Shown here: piece by piece, positions 35,544 to 44,404 of the stretch
How positions within the stretch are numbered: the stretch's first letter is position 1
Layout of the letters: every line of letters begins with the position of its first letter
Source of the DNA: Pseudoalteromonas luteoviolacea
GTDB taxonomy: Bacteria > Pseudomonadota > Gammaproteobacteria > Enterobacterales > Alteromonadaceae
Assembly (NCBI RefSeq): GCF_001750165.1
Contig: NZ_CP015412.1
Coordinates: 62,001 to 126,000 of the forward strand
Direction: 5' to 3'
Length of the DNA stretch: 64,000 nucleotides
Notes under the pieces: generated by a model
Databases searched by the model: none
What the model saw: only the letters and a program-made list of their open reading frames with translations
Told to the model about the DNA's origin: nothing
Program-made: the position numbers and the translations under genes

Positions 35544-36111
35544 TTAAAGGAACTTAGCTTAAAATCGCCACAACCGCAAAGCGCCAACTGCAACTTTCAC
35601 AGTATTTGCACATTTCAATTTAAGATGCTTTGTAAAGTCATACAAAAGCCTCAGGTTTTATCTAATAAGTTTTTATAAATTAGTGTCTTGCACTAAAGTA
35701 GTATTTTGAGTGCACAATTTGAAATGAGGGGGAACTGCGTATGGATAAAAAGCCTATAGGTACATTCAGAAATGATTCTAAGGTGAGGCTAAGCCATTTA
35801 TAAGCCACAGTTAGCTTTTGAGATGCTCTTTCATCGTTAACACAAAATGTTCATCAAGTACCACATTTTTAGATCACATTAAATCTCAAGCTCAATTCTG
35901 AGAGTATGGCTATATCTTTAAAATCTAGCTGAGATAGTTAATTAAATATGGATCTCAGGAGTGCTTACTGCAGTTGGGTTATCAACACTCTACAGGTAAT
36001 CGGGGCCAACGAGATTTATTTTCTGGTGTAAACTCGGTTAATTGTTAGTTAAATGCTTACCTGTATTGTATTATGTTTTATTTGTATCGTTCCAAAATTA
36101 TAGGGAGTGAA
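35544..36111. other. Gene-poor stretch holding the riboswitch operon promoter
   Basis: No convincing reading frame. It must contain the promoter of the minus-strand operon and that of the plus-strand nucleoside hydrolase. No repeat or RNA beyond the riboswitch was recognised. Confidence 0.5.
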
Positions 36112-37068
36112 ATGAAAAAAATAATATTTGATACAGATCCTGGTATTGACGACGCGATGGCATTGCTTTTCGCTCATGCGTGTAAAGATATTGAAGTAGT
36201 TGGTATTACCACTACTTTTGGCAATGCAAGCATAGAGAACACAACGCACAATGCGCTTTATTTAAAACAAAAGTTTGGTATGTCTGCTGAGGTTGCTAAA
36301 GGGGTTAACATACCGCTAGATCAAGTGAAAACAGAGCCCGCCACCCTCGTACATGGTGAGAATGGGCTGGGAAATATTGAAATACCCAAAGTTATAAACA
36401 CGCAGATATCACCGCTTATTGCACATGACTACCTTATCGAAACAATTAAAAATCAGCCAGGAGAAATCACGTTAGTTGCAGTGGGTAGACTCACAAATTT
36501 AGCTCTGGCAATTCAAAAGTCGCCTGAAATCTGTGGGTTGGTGAAAGAGGTCATTATCATGGGAGGTGCCTTTGGGCACAACGGTCACACAGGCAACCTG
36601 ACACCATTTGCTGAAGCAAATGTATATGGAGATCCTTTGGCTGCTGATATTGTTATCAATGCGGATTGGCCAGTCACCATGATTGGGTTAGATGTTACAC
36701 AGCAAACTTTTATGTCAAATGCGTATTTAGAGATAATGCGGACTAGCAGTGTAAAGTATGGTCAATTTATCTATGACATTACACGGTTTTACGCAAATTT
36801 CTACAATGATGACCTTGGTTTAGATGGGTTTTATGTACATGACTCTTCGGCAATTATGTACTTGGTTGCACCGGAAATATTTACAACTACGCAAGGGCGT
36901 ATAAGAGTCATAACTGATGGGCCTGCAAAAGGTCACACTTTGTTTAAAAGTTCAGACCGAGTTTTTCCAATTGATGAGTGGGCTACTAGACCAAAACAAA
37001 CAATAGCAATTAATGTTGAGCCTCAAGCATTTAATCAACGATATTTCGATACTATTTGTAGCACTTAA
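36112..37068 (+). CDS. Inosine-uridine-type nucleoside hydrolase
   Basis: The ATG at 36112 with AGGGAG upstream gives 318 residues; the frame opens 39 bp earlier without a ribosome-binding site. It has the family signature KIIFDTDPGIDDAMAL with the Asp cluster that binds calcium, then VGITTTFGNAS, VHGENGLGN, IIMGGAFGHNG, TPFAEANVYGDP and the late HDSSAIMYL motif carrying the active-site His/Asp region. It hydrolyses the N-glycosidic bond of ribonucleosides in the cytoplasm for purine or pyrimidine salvage. No partner genes are adjacent; it stands alone between the riboswitch operon and a secreted unknown. Confidence 0.92.
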   Translation: MKKIIFDTDPGIDDAMALLFAHACKDIEVVGITTTFGNASIENTTHNALYLKQKFGMSAEVAKGVNIPLDQVKTEPATLVHGENGLGNIEIPKVINTQISPLIAHDYLIETIKNQPGEITLVAVGRLTNLALAIQKSPEICGLVKEVIIMGGAFGHNGHTGNLTPFAEANVYGDPLAADIVINADWPVTMIGLDVTQQTFMSNAYLEIMRTSSVKYGQFIYDITRFYANFYNDDLGLDGFYVHDSSAIMYLVAPEIFTTTQGRIRVITDGPAKGHTLFKSSDRVFPIDEWATRPKQTIAINVEPQAFNQRYFDTICST

Positions 37069-37443
37069 GCCTGCTGGTCAGGCATTTAAGAAATAGAGCT
37101 GATTACTTCTTTACGATTCATTAAAACTCGTTCTAATTAAGAGCGTTAATGGTAATTAGATTAGATTTAAAAGAGTGCAGGGTGTTAAATTTTTTTTGGC
37201 ACCCTTAAATAGGAGCTGCTTAGTGAGTTGTAAATTATATAATAAAACGTAAAGAATGTGGTTTGAAAATCTATTTTGCGTAGTTTTTATTAAGTACTAA
37301 GAGGTTGGTTTTTATTTGAAAAGGTATTTCTGGATTTTATTTTATTCTTTCAGTGATTTTTTATTTGACATGATATTTTTAATATATATAATCCGTCCCC
37401 AGCATAGAGGGGCTATGCTTTTATATATTAAAAAGGACGACAC
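37069..37443. other. AT-rich intergenic region
   Basis: No gene seen. A GCCTG / CAGGC hairpin follows the nucleoside hydrolase stop codon (37069-37083), and a GGGTG / CACCC pair encloses a T8 run near 37173-37206. Either could end transcription weakly. Confidence 0.35.
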
Positions 37444-38286
37444 ATGCTTAATAAAGCAATTTTCACTTCTGCATTCATTTTTTCTGTTTCAGCTCAAGCT
37501 TCAATTTCTACATATAATTTAACTCCTGTTGTTAAATCACCTTTTCCATTAAGCTATTCTGAATCTGATAAAAGTGGTCTGGATGATGCGAATAAAAAAC
37601 TTGGTTATTTATCTGAGTTTTCTAAAGCATATGTAGATATTTCTAAACATTTTAATTCTGTTGAATCGGTATGTTTTGAAGTGGATACTGCGTATTCGGG
37701 TGCAGGCTCTACACCAGGTATGGCCGGTGTATCAATGTATAAATACTTTGTATACAGTGAAACATTCAGAGGTGATAACCGCGCAAGCACAAGCTCAGGT
37801 AGCTTAGCAAGGCCTACTTTCTCTCAGTGTTTCAATGAAAGTGAAGGGTTTGCTAAAAGCTTCATTAGAGAGGGAAAAATCGCATTTACACCATTTACAA
37901 CTGACCCACGTGTAACCATCAGTGATGTACGGATTCAAGTAAGCGGTGTTTCAAAAATCAAAGGTGATTTGATTACTTTGAATGCTCAATTAAATGCGTT
38001 GGGAACACACACAGGTGAAGTTTTGACTCATGCAGTTGAGCCAAATATAACCTACTCAGTAAGTATTATTGAAAATAATATGACTTATAATGATAAAGGT
38101 GATAAATATCGCTCTGTCGGTTTAAGTTATGTGAATAATCAAGGTCAAAAGGAAATTAGATCTGTTAATGATTATTCATCTGAATATATCGAAACTCAAG
38201 GTGAGATCGAATTATTTTTGATTGGCAATGATGCAACTAGTAAAGGTGATGTTTCTATTAATATTAAGAAAGTTAATATTGATTAA
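37444..38286 (+). CDS. Secreted protein of unknown function
   Basis: The protein has 280 residues and starts with a clear signal peptide (MLNKAIFTSAFIFSVSAQA). AAGGAC precedes the ATG. The mature protein is rich in Ser, Thr, Tyr and Asn, has two cysteines (in VCFEVD and SQCFNES) that could pair, and is mostly predicted strand by eye. I do not recognise a family. It is more AT-rich than its neighbours, is flanked by long non-coding stretches and ends at a terminator, so it is a single transcription unit and could be an acquired gene. It is likely periplasmic or released. Confidence 0.7.
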   Translation: MLNKAIFTSAFIFSVSAQASISTYNLTPVVKSPFPLSYSESDKSGLDDANKKLGYLSEFSKAYVDISKHFNSVESVCFEVDTAYSGAGSTPGMAGVSMYKYFVYSETFRGDNRASTSSGSLARPTFSQCFNESEGFAKSFIREGKIAFTPFTTDPRVTISDVRIQVSGVSKIKGDLITLNAQLNALGTHTGEVLTHAVEPNITYSVSIIENNMTYNDKGDKYRSVGLSYVNNQGQKEIRSVNDYSSEYIETQGEIELFLIGNDATSKGDVSINIKKVNID

Positions 38287-38336
38287 AGTGAATTTTTATA
38301 GCGTTACTTAGTCTAGAGCTATAAATTTTTATCAAT

Positions 38337-38380
38337 AAAGCTGCCTCTATTTAACTTGGGTTATTTTAGGTGGCTTTTTT
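38337..38380 (+). terminator. Intrinsic terminator of the secreted-protein gene
   Basis: AAAGCTGCCT pairs with AGGTGGCTTT (two G-T wobbles) across a 21-nt loop and is followed by T6, 50 bp after the stop codon. Confidence 0.75.
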
Positions 38381-38791
38381 AATTTATGTCTTTATATAAT
38401 TTTCTTGATGTGTATTATATTTTAATTTCTTTATATTTGTATCTGTTTGCAGTGAGCACTTAGCATGATTTGGGGCTAAGGGACATTTTTTGCAGCTAAG
38501 TGTGACTTTGATCTACCTCAATTTTCTCAGTTTTAAGTGTATACCTATACAAAGATGGTTCTCTTTTTTAAGCAGTATTACGTTATAGTATTAATGAGCT
38601 ATTATCATGTAATGAGGTGTTAAATTTTCATGCTTTTTCTTATTTTTTCTGAAAGTTAGAGGTAAAATAGTATACTGAATATTAATTCTCAAAATATCTA
38701 GTAAGGAATTATTGTCAGTTATTACTGAGCTCCAAAGTAAAGTCAAAAGGATCTATCAAAAGGCACTCAGCTGAAGGTGTAGGGGAAATGA
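38381..38791. other. AT-rich intergenic region
   Basis: No gene or repeat recognised between the terminator and the alpha/beta hydrolase. Confidence 0.4.
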
Positions 38792-39565
38792 ATGAGCACC
38801 AGTGGTTATATCAAAATCGATGATGCATCTATTTACTATCAAATGTCAGGTAACTTAAAAGGTAAGCCACTGGTGTTGTTGCACGGGGGGCTGGGCTCGA
38901 TGGAAGACCTGACGCCAGTACATAAATATCTCGATGATGAATACTGCTTAATTTGTATTGATTTTAGAGGTCATGGTAAATCAACCTTGGGTAGTACCAA
39001 GCTGAGTTATGAGCAATATCAAAATGATGTGCTATCCATATTATCTTTTTTGGGAATATCACAATTTTCATTGTTTGGGTTTAGCGATGGAGGTATTGTA
39101 GCCTATCGAATTGCAGCTCAATCTCCTGAAAAAGTAAGCTGCCTTATAACGCTTGGATCTCAGTGGCGTTTAGAACCTGAGGACCCTTCAATACCGGTTT
39201 TAAAAGGCTTAACAGCAGAGTTTTGGTTGGAGAAGTTTGCAGATGATGTAGCTTATTATCAATTATCAAATCCAACACCACACTTTCATAAATTGGTTGA
39301 TGCAGTAAAAACGGTTTGGCTAGATACAAGTGAGTCTGGTTACCCAAATAACGCGGTAGTTCAGATCCAATGCCCCACACTTATCATGCGTGGAGATCAT
39401 GATTTCTTATTCTCGTTAGATGAGGCCGTTGCTTTACAGAGAAAAGTGGCGGGCGCTGATTTTGCAAATGTTCCATTTACAGAGCATGCTGCTCATCAAG
39501 AGTCACCTGAACTTGTGGGAAGAATACTGCAACAGTTCATGTTAAAAATACGATGTGATCTCTAG
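38792..39565 (+). CDS. Alpha/beta-fold hydrolase
   Basis: The protein has 257 residues with no signal peptide. The classical fold is visible: LVLLHGGLGSMED (oxyanion loop), DFRGHGKST, the nucleophile elbow LFGFSDGGIVAYRIA with the GxSxG serine, MRGDHDFLF (acid) and EHAAHQE (catalytic His). It is most like cytoplasmic esterases and peptidases of the PF00561/PF12697 group. It precedes the first PF00756 esterase by 104 bp in the same direction, in the cluster that includes the small-peptide array. Substrate unknown. Confidence 0.85.
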   Translation: MSTSGYIKIDDASIYYQMSGNLKGKPLVLLHGGLGSMEDLTPVHKYLDDEYCLICIDFRGHGKSTLGSTKLSYEQYQNDVLSILSFLGISQFSLFGFSDGGIVAYRIAAQSPEKVSCLITLGSQWRLEPEDPSIPVLKGLTAEFWLEKFADDVAYYQLSNPTPHFHKLVDAVKTVWLDTSESGYPNNAVVQIQCPTLIMRGDHDFLFSLDEAVALQRKVAGADFANVPFTEHAAHQESPELVGRILQQFMLKIRCDL

Positions 39566-39669
39566 CTATATCTTATCCTATTATAATTGAGAGTATTATT
39601 TCCGAAAAATAATATAGATTTTTGGGCAAGCTTCTCGTTATACCTCCAATTTAATATCAAGCATAAGGT

Positions 39670-40557
39670 GTGGTTTTGATAAGATCTAGAAGAGCGTTAA
39701 TAAGTTTAATAATTGTACTGATTTTTATATTGTCAACTTCGTATCTCTACTGTCGTTACAAAGAAATGTATACTTCTGAATTTATTGACCATAACTTTTA
39801 CTCGCACGTGTTAGGTGAAGGAAGAAAGGTTTTTATTCGACTTCCAAAAAATTATGATAGTACGCTGTCCTATCCACTTATCATTAAGTCTGACGGAAAT
39901 TTTAATTTAAGCCGCTGGGATGAGTCAATTTCACAACTTGCTCAAGAAGCCAAAGCCGAAGACTCGATAATAGCCGCGATCCCCAATTTATTTTGGCCAG
40001 ATACCAGAAATAGAGACCTTGTTCCTCCATATGCCAGAAAAGAGGTCGCAATTGATGCGCGACCGCCAGAAGACAACGCACCAGAAATATTTGGCAGAGC
40101 TGATTTATTCCTAGAATTTATTGAAACAGAAGTTATTCCATTCATCGAACAGCGCTATAAAGTTAATGACAATAGAGTGCTGACCGGGTTTTCTGCAGGG
40201 GGCAGTTTTGTTTTGTATTCAATGGTGACCAAGCCTAGTTTATTTTCTGGTTATTTTGCTTTTAGCCCAGCTGCATGGTACGACAATTCTGTGGTTGTCA
40301 CTGAATTTGAAAAAGGACTTCACAACGTTTCAGGGGATCCAAAATTTTTATATTTGAGCATAGGCGGTGCTGAAAATGAAATTATCACCGGTTCGTTTAA
40401 TCAGTTACTCAAAGCAATACAAACACATGGACCAAAAAACTTAGTGTCTGAGCATAATTATAATGACGGTGCTGGCCATGAAGAAAACCCATATATTTCT
40501 GTGCCACTAGCGTTGGAGTCATATTATCAATACAGGAAAGAAAACATTCAGCAATAG
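39670..40557 (+). CDS. Membrane-anchored PF00756 esterase
   Basis: The protein has 295 residues. The frame opens at GTG 39670, but TTG 39676, six bases further on, sits better behind the AAGG at 39666. A hydrophobic segment (ISLIIVLIFILSTSYLY) anchors it or exports it. The PF00756 domain has YPLIIKSDGNF, the elbow LTGFSAGGSFVLY with Ser175, YFAFSPAAWY, and a late GAGHEEN with the probable catalytic His. Family members include the siderophore esterases Fes/IroE and acyl-esterases. It lies 0.9 kb from the array of GG-leader peptides, with another family member on the other side. Confidence 0.83.
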   Translation: MVLIRSRRALISLIIVLIFILSTSYLYCRYKEMYTSEFIDHNFYSHVLGEGRKVFIRLPKNYDSTLSYPLIIKSDGNFNLSRWDESISQLAQEAKAEDSIIAAIPNLFWPDTRNRDLVPPYARKEVAIDARPPEDNAPEIFGRADLFLEFIETEVIPFIEQRYKVNDNRVLTGFSAGGSFVLYSMVTKPSLFSGYFAFSPAAWYDNSVVVTEFEKGLHNVSGDPKFLYLSIGGAENEIITGSFNQLLKAIQTHGPKNLVSEHNYNDGAGHEENPYISVPLALESYYQYRKENIQQ

Positions 40558-40669
40558 TTGTTAAAAAGCGAGCCGTTGTTTCAAATGTGGAGTCAAAATA
40601 GGATTATAGTTTTACCACAACTTTATGTTTTTAAGTAAATTAAGTTTGAGAGAGGGGAAAGGTAGGGAT

Positions 40670-41206
40670 ATGCTGCAAACAAGAATAAATACAGATCGTT
40701 TAACATTAAAAGTAATGACTGAAAAGGATGCTGCTGGCTTATTTAATATTTTCTCAGATCCAAAAGTAATGAAGTACTGGAATACGGATGCTTGGAGCTC
40801 GATTGAGCAAGCGCTTCTTTTTATATCCTCCAGCGCTGATAACATGGAAACTGAGTCAGCACTGACTCTAGGCGTATACTCAAAAGAGAATGAGTTGTTG
40901 TTAGGCAAGGTCATGTTGTTTAACTATGATAAGGAGTCAAGGCGTGCTGAGTTGGGGTTTGGTATTAGTAGTGACTTTTGGGGGAAAGGCATTGTGTTTG
41001 AGGCCGCTTCAGCTGTGATTGATTTTGCTTTTAGTGACTTACGAATACGTCGCCTTGAAGCCGAAATAGATCCCGATAATATTGCCTCGGCTAGAGCTCT
41101 AGAACGATTAGGCTTTGAAAAAGAAGGTTTGTTAAGGGAGCGCTGGGAAATCAACGGTATAATTTCTGATTCGGCTTTGTACGGACTGCTGGCCCAAAAA
41201 ACATAG
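40670..41206 (+). CDS. GNAT acetyltransferase, RimJ/RimL type
   Basis: The ATG at 40670 behind AGGGGAAAGGTAGGG gives 178 residues; the frame also extends upstream. RimJ/RimL-type GNAT (PF13302): TRINTDRLTLKVMTEKDA at the start, LGKVMLFNYDKESRRAELGF, the acetyl-CoA loop (SSDFWGKGIVFEAAS) and the conserved ARALERLGFEKEGLLRERW end. Such enzymes N-acetylate ribosomal protein termini, amino acids or peptides. It ends 264 bp from the peptide array, which is on the opposite strand, so a role in peptide modification or self-protection is possible but unsupported. Confidence 0.85.
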   Translation: MLQTRINTDRLTLKVMTEKDAAGLFNIFSDPKVMKYWNTDAWSSIEQALLFISSSADNMETESALTLGVYSKENELLLGKVMLFNYDKESRRAELGFGISSDFWGKGIVFEAASAVIDFAFSDLRIRRLEAEIDPDNIASARALERLGFEKEGLLRERWEINGIISDSALYGLLAQKT

Positions 41207-41470
41207 CGCATAATCCGGTCTTAAAAAGTCTCATGTTGGCGATTTAAAGTTCGGCCTAACTCGCAATAAATGGGTTGATTAAAGCTAGTTTACGCTTTAT
41301 TACTCATTGTAAGCGTAACGACAAAAATACTGGAATTGGGAGTTTAGTGCCAATTCCAGCATCATTTCAACTTGGTAAGACTTCTAACACACTAGAGACT
41401 TTCCTCTGAACTTTTGCAATAGAACAGCGCTTTAGTGTAAGACCAGACAAGTTTCGTATAAATATCAGCG

Positions 41471-41581
41471 TTACTTATCGCCTAATTGAGGAGGCTCTTG
41501 ACCACCACCTAAACCGCCGGTCCCACCAACTATTAATTTAGCTTGCTGCTGTGTTAACTCTTTCTGTGTTTTATTGTTCAT
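41471..41581 (-). CDS. GG-leader peptide, array copy A
   Basis: The peptide has 36 residues: a leader ending QQQAKLIVGG and a core TGGLGGGQEPPQLGDK. AAAGGAATAAGTAT precedes the ATG, as in copies B-D. It is the last gene of the array in the transcribed direction and the most divergent at the C-terminus (LGDK in place of FGDS). Six related genes in tandem with conserved residues around Gly-Gly argue strongly that these tiny frames are expressed. They look like secreted bacteriocin/RiPP-type precursors. Confidence 0.75.
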   Translation of the reverse strand: MNNKTQKELTQQQAKLIVGGTGGLGGGQEPPQLGDK

Positions 41582-41678
41582 ATACTTATTCCTTTAATAA
41601 ACCTTGATTTTTATAAATGTAATCTTAGCTACTCTTTTGATAAAAAGTAGTAATATTATTTTCTAGATCTAATAGAGA

Positions 41679-41780
41679 TTAACTGTCGCCAAATTGAGGA
41701 GGCTCTTGGCCACCGCCATTTCCGCCAACTATTGACTTAGCTTGTTGCGGTGTTAATTCTTTTAGTGTTTTATTGTTCAT
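41679..41780 (-). CDS. GG-leader peptide, array copy B
   Basis: The peptide has 33 residues: leader MNNKTLKELTPQQAKSIVGG, core NGGGQEPPQFGDS. The translated product is identical to copies C and D. It lies in a 199-bp unit that includes the same ribosome-binding site (AAAGGA) and a spacer hairpin. Confidence 0.78.
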   Translation of the reverse strand: MNNKTLKELTPQQAKSIVGGNGGGQEPPQFGDS

Positions 41781-41877
41781 ATACTTATTCCTTTAATAAA
41801 CTTTGATTTTTATAAATTTAATCCTAGCTACTCTTTTGATAAAAAGTAGTAATATTATTTTCTAGATCTAATAGAGA

Positions 41878-41979
41878 TTAACTGTCGCCAAATTGAGGAG
41901 GCTCTTGGCCACCGCCATTTCCGCCAACTATTGACTTAGCTTGTTGCGGTGTTAATTCTTTTAGTGTTTTATTGTTCAT
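41878..41979 (-). CDS. GG-leader peptide, array copy C
   Basis: The peptide has 33 residues, identical to copies B and D. DNA is also nearly identical over the full 199-bp unit, so the duplication is recent or the copies are homogenised by recombination. Confidence 0.78.
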   Translation of the reverse strand: MNNKTLKELTPQQAKSIVGGNGGGQEPPQFGDS

Positions 41980-42076
41980 ATACTTATTCCTTTAATAAAC
42001 TTTGATTTTTATAAATTTAATCCTAGCTACTCTTTTGATAAAAAGTAGTAATATTATTTTCTAGATCTAATAGATA

Positions 42077-42178
42077 TTAACTGTCGCCAAATTGAGGAGG
42101 CTCTTGGCCACCGCCATTTCCGCCAACTATTGACTTAGCTTGTTGCGGTGTTAATTCTTTTAGTGTTTTATTGTTCAT
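42077..42178 (-). CDS. GG-leader peptide, array copy D
   Basis: The peptide has 33 residues, identical to copies B and C. The unit differs from its neighbours only by scattered single bases outside the frame. Confidence 0.78.
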   Translation of the reverse strand: MNNKTLKELTPQQAKSIVGGNGGGQEPPQFGDS

Positions 42179-42275
42179 ATACTTATTCCTTTAATAAAAT
42201 TTGATTTTTATAAATTTAATCCTAGCTACACTTTTGATAAAAAATAGTAATATTATTTTCTAGAATTAATGGAGA

Positions 42276-42383
42276 TTAACTGTCGCCAAATTGAGGTGGC
42301 TCTTGGCCACCGCCATTTCCGCCAACTATTGACTTAGCTTGTTGCTGTGTTAATTCTTTAAGTTTTTCATTTTTATTTTTCAT
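42276..42383 (-). CDS. GG-leader peptide, array copy E
   Basis: The peptide has 35 residues. The leader starts differently (MKNKNEKLKELTQQQAKSIVGG shortened here to its key part KELTQQQAKSIVGG), while the core NGGGQEPPQFGDS equals that of copies B-D. Its upstream region is unrelated to the 199-bp unit, so it keeps an older promoter-proximal sequence. Third-position changes (CCA for CCT) without amino acid change indicate selection on the peptide. Confidence 0.77.
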   Translation of the reverse strand: MKNKNEKLKELTQQQAKSIVGGNGGGQEPPQFGDS

Positions 42384-42490
42384 AAATAAAATCCTATTTA
42401 AATGATGTATCAGTAATAAAGGTTGTCCCTTTATCGATAGATATGGTGAATTGAATATTTCAATTTGACCATGATTTTATGTAGAGTTAA

Positions 42491-42607
42491 CTAACTGTCA
42501 CCAAACTGAGGGGGCTCTAGACCACCACCGTTTCCACCAGTGCCGCCAACTATTGACTTTGCCTGCTGTTGTGTTAACTCTTTAATTTTTTCTCTTTTAA
42601 CTTTCAT
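42491..42607 (-). CDS. GG-leader peptide, array copy F (first in the array)
   Basis: The peptide has 38 residues. The leader ends KELTQQQAKSIVGG and the core is TGGNGGGLEPPQFGDS. Many silent differences from copy E (for example GGT/GGC, ACT/AGT contexts) with a preserved peptide show purifying selection. It is the promoter-proximal gene; its ribosome-binding site is weak and the upstream DNA is very AT-rich. Confidence 0.77.
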   Translation of the reverse strand: MKVKREKIKELTQQQAKSIVGGTGGNGGGLEPPQFGDS

Positions 42608-43603
42608 AAATGATCTACTCTAACTTTGGGTTAATTGGTCTTAATCAATCTTTGTAAAGCCACCTTACTGCCGATGGCGAATTAAAAATTACACCCAAGT
42701 GATTTGTTAATCAATGAAGTTGTATTAATAAATTAATTTAATTTTTATTTTGTGTGAGATAATAAATTTATTAATTATCTGAATTGAAAGTGAATATAAT
42801 TTTTTATTTCGAATATTGCGTAAATTGGTATGGAAGTGAGGGGTTATTCATGGTTAGGTGATTTATCACTAGGTTATAGAGCTGGGTAACCTAATAAAAC
42901 CTGGTAGTATCTGCACAGTTTCTAAAAACCACGAACTGTCAATTATCGAGTATTGAGGTTCGAAAGCAAGTTAGGATTGATAATGGTTCAGTTGAACATT
43001 TTGAAGCTCAGGGCGAGCTTGGCGTATTGTTGAGGCTGGTTATTCACTTTTTCAAGTGCATCATTCTAGTCATTATCTGTCTATTTTAACCGGTTTTTGG
43101 CGAGGTGGCTTCTCGATACGCAGTCTTTCATATTGCATTTATTACGTTCTGAATAATGGTGCGTTATGACGCACCTTAGACTTGGAGCTTCGCTCTTATA
43201 TTCTTTCTATCACTGTATTACTTTTCATTATTTAACTGAGGTAGTCATTAATTCGTAAGGAGTAAATAGGCTAAAATAATGTGTGCTTTACATGAAGTCT
43301 CTTTTAATTTTAAAACAGTAAAATGTGCTATCACCTAAGTAACCCTGCTTGTATAGGGCACAAAAGACTTACTCATCTGTCGCAGGTTTAGGTTATGCTG
43401 ATGTATGATCACTCTGAGAAAACGTAATTTGATAGACATTGATGAGCTGTTCGTTCATTATATTTTGTGATGAATATAGTAATTTAATAGCTTATGCCTC
43501 TTGTGTAATAAAATTTGTATAAAAGTATTGAGTTAAGGTCTAATATCAGCTGGTTTTAATAAAATTAGCTTCACTAATAATAGCGATAAAGGAGTTTTAT
43601 ATT
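42608..43603. other. One-kilobase AT-rich region without a gene
   Basis: It must hold the promoter of the peptide array (minus strand) and of the esterase at 43604. A small perfect hairpin GTGCGT / ACGCAC lies near 43160-43175. No coding frame, tRNA or recognised RNA motif was found. Confidence 0.5.
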
Positions 43604-44404
43604 TTGAAAATTATTATCTCGGCACTGCTTATTCTTATCTCAACTACTGTTGATGCATCTAGCTTTAAAGCCCTAGAGTTACCTAAATCGCAATTTTTAA
43701 CTGAGCTCCCAACTATTACTATTGCACTCCCTTCATCTTACGCAGCTGACACAACAAAGGCATACCCAGTATTGTACCTACTTGATGGTGAACTTAATGG
43801 TGAGTTAGTTGAAGGTATGCTAACTAGGTTGAATCTATCTAACGGAGCGAATGAACACATTATTGTAGGTATTACGAGTCGTGATCGTCTTAGGGATTTC
43901 GCTCCAACCATCAATAAAGATCCCAGAGGGCCTGTGGGAGCAGGTGGGGGCGGTGATAAATTCTTAGACTTTATTGAAAAGGAGCTCATTCCACAGGTTA
44001 ATAAGACTTATCGTACAAACCGCTTTAATGTTGTAGCAGGTCACTCAATTGCTGGTTTATTAGTTATTCACAGTTTTCAATCTAGACCACAGCTTTTCCA
44101 AGGCCATTTAGCCTTTAGCCCTGCCGTATGGTGGGGGGCAAGAGAAACAGCTAAAGCAACACAGAAGTACATTACTTCTAAGCAACCTATTAAAAATTAC
44201 TTGTATATGAACATCGGTAGTGAAGGTGGAGAAATGCGCGAAGTATATGACTCACTCTCACAAACAATACAGAGGAATCGCAATCTTGATTTAGAGCTTA
44301 GGCTAAATGAGTTTAATGATGATCCTCATGATTTTACTATGGCTGCAGGTCTATTTAATGCGCTGTCTGGGTTATATCAATATCAGCAACAGCATGGTAT
44401 GTAG
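43604..44404 (+). CDS. Secreted PF00756 esterase
   Basis: The protein has 266 residues with a TTG start, supported by AAAGGAG 9 bp upstream and by an immediate signal peptide (KIIISALLILISTTVDAS). The PF00756 domain shows YPVLYLLDGELNG, GITSRDRLRDFAPT, the elbow VVAGHSIAGLLVI with Ser148, HLAFSPAVWW and DPHDFTMAAG with the likely catalytic His. It is closest to IroE/esterase D-type secreted hydrolases and to the esterase at 39670-40557; together they bracket the GG-leader peptide array. The third such esterase in the window, at 201-1460, also adjoins a GG-leader peptide. Confidence 0.85.
   Translation: MKIIISALLILISTTVDASSFKALELPKSQFLTELPTITIALPSSYAADTTKAYPVLYLLDGELNGELVEGMLTRLNLSNGANEHIIVGITSRDRLRDFAPTINKDPRGPVGAGGGGDKFLDFIEKELIPQVNKTYRTNRFNVVAGHSIAGLLVIHSFQSRPQLFQGHLAFSPAVWWGARETAKATQKYITSKQPIKNYLYMNIGSEGGEMREVYDSLSQTIQRNRNLDLELRLNEFNDDPHDFTMAAGLFNALSGLYQYQQQHGM

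Larger units (their letters stand above)
41629..42275. repeat. 199-bp tandem repeat carrying peptide genes and a conserved spacer hairpin
   Basis: Peptide starts at 41581, 41780, 41979 and 42178 are exactly 199 bp apart. Each spacer holds an inverted repeat CTACTCTTT(T) / AAAAAGTAG around GATA (41629-41650, 41828-41849, 42027-42048), degraded in the next one upstream. The stem would form in the polycistronic RNA between cistrons and could be a processing or stabilising element. Confidence 0.85.

Noticed and set aside
37316..37522. 68-codon frame overlapping the secreted protein's start
   Set aside because: Overlaps the signal peptide of a much better gene; composition reflects AT-rich DNA.
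41629..42275. CRISPR array
   Set aside because: The 199-bp repeats contain open reading frames and have no short direct repeats with unique spacers; no cas genes.
42955..43090. Possible remnant of a transposase-like frame (RIDNGSVEHFEAQG)
   Set aside because: Only a short stretch, no start, no flanking inverted repeats and no second catalytic motif; likely chance.
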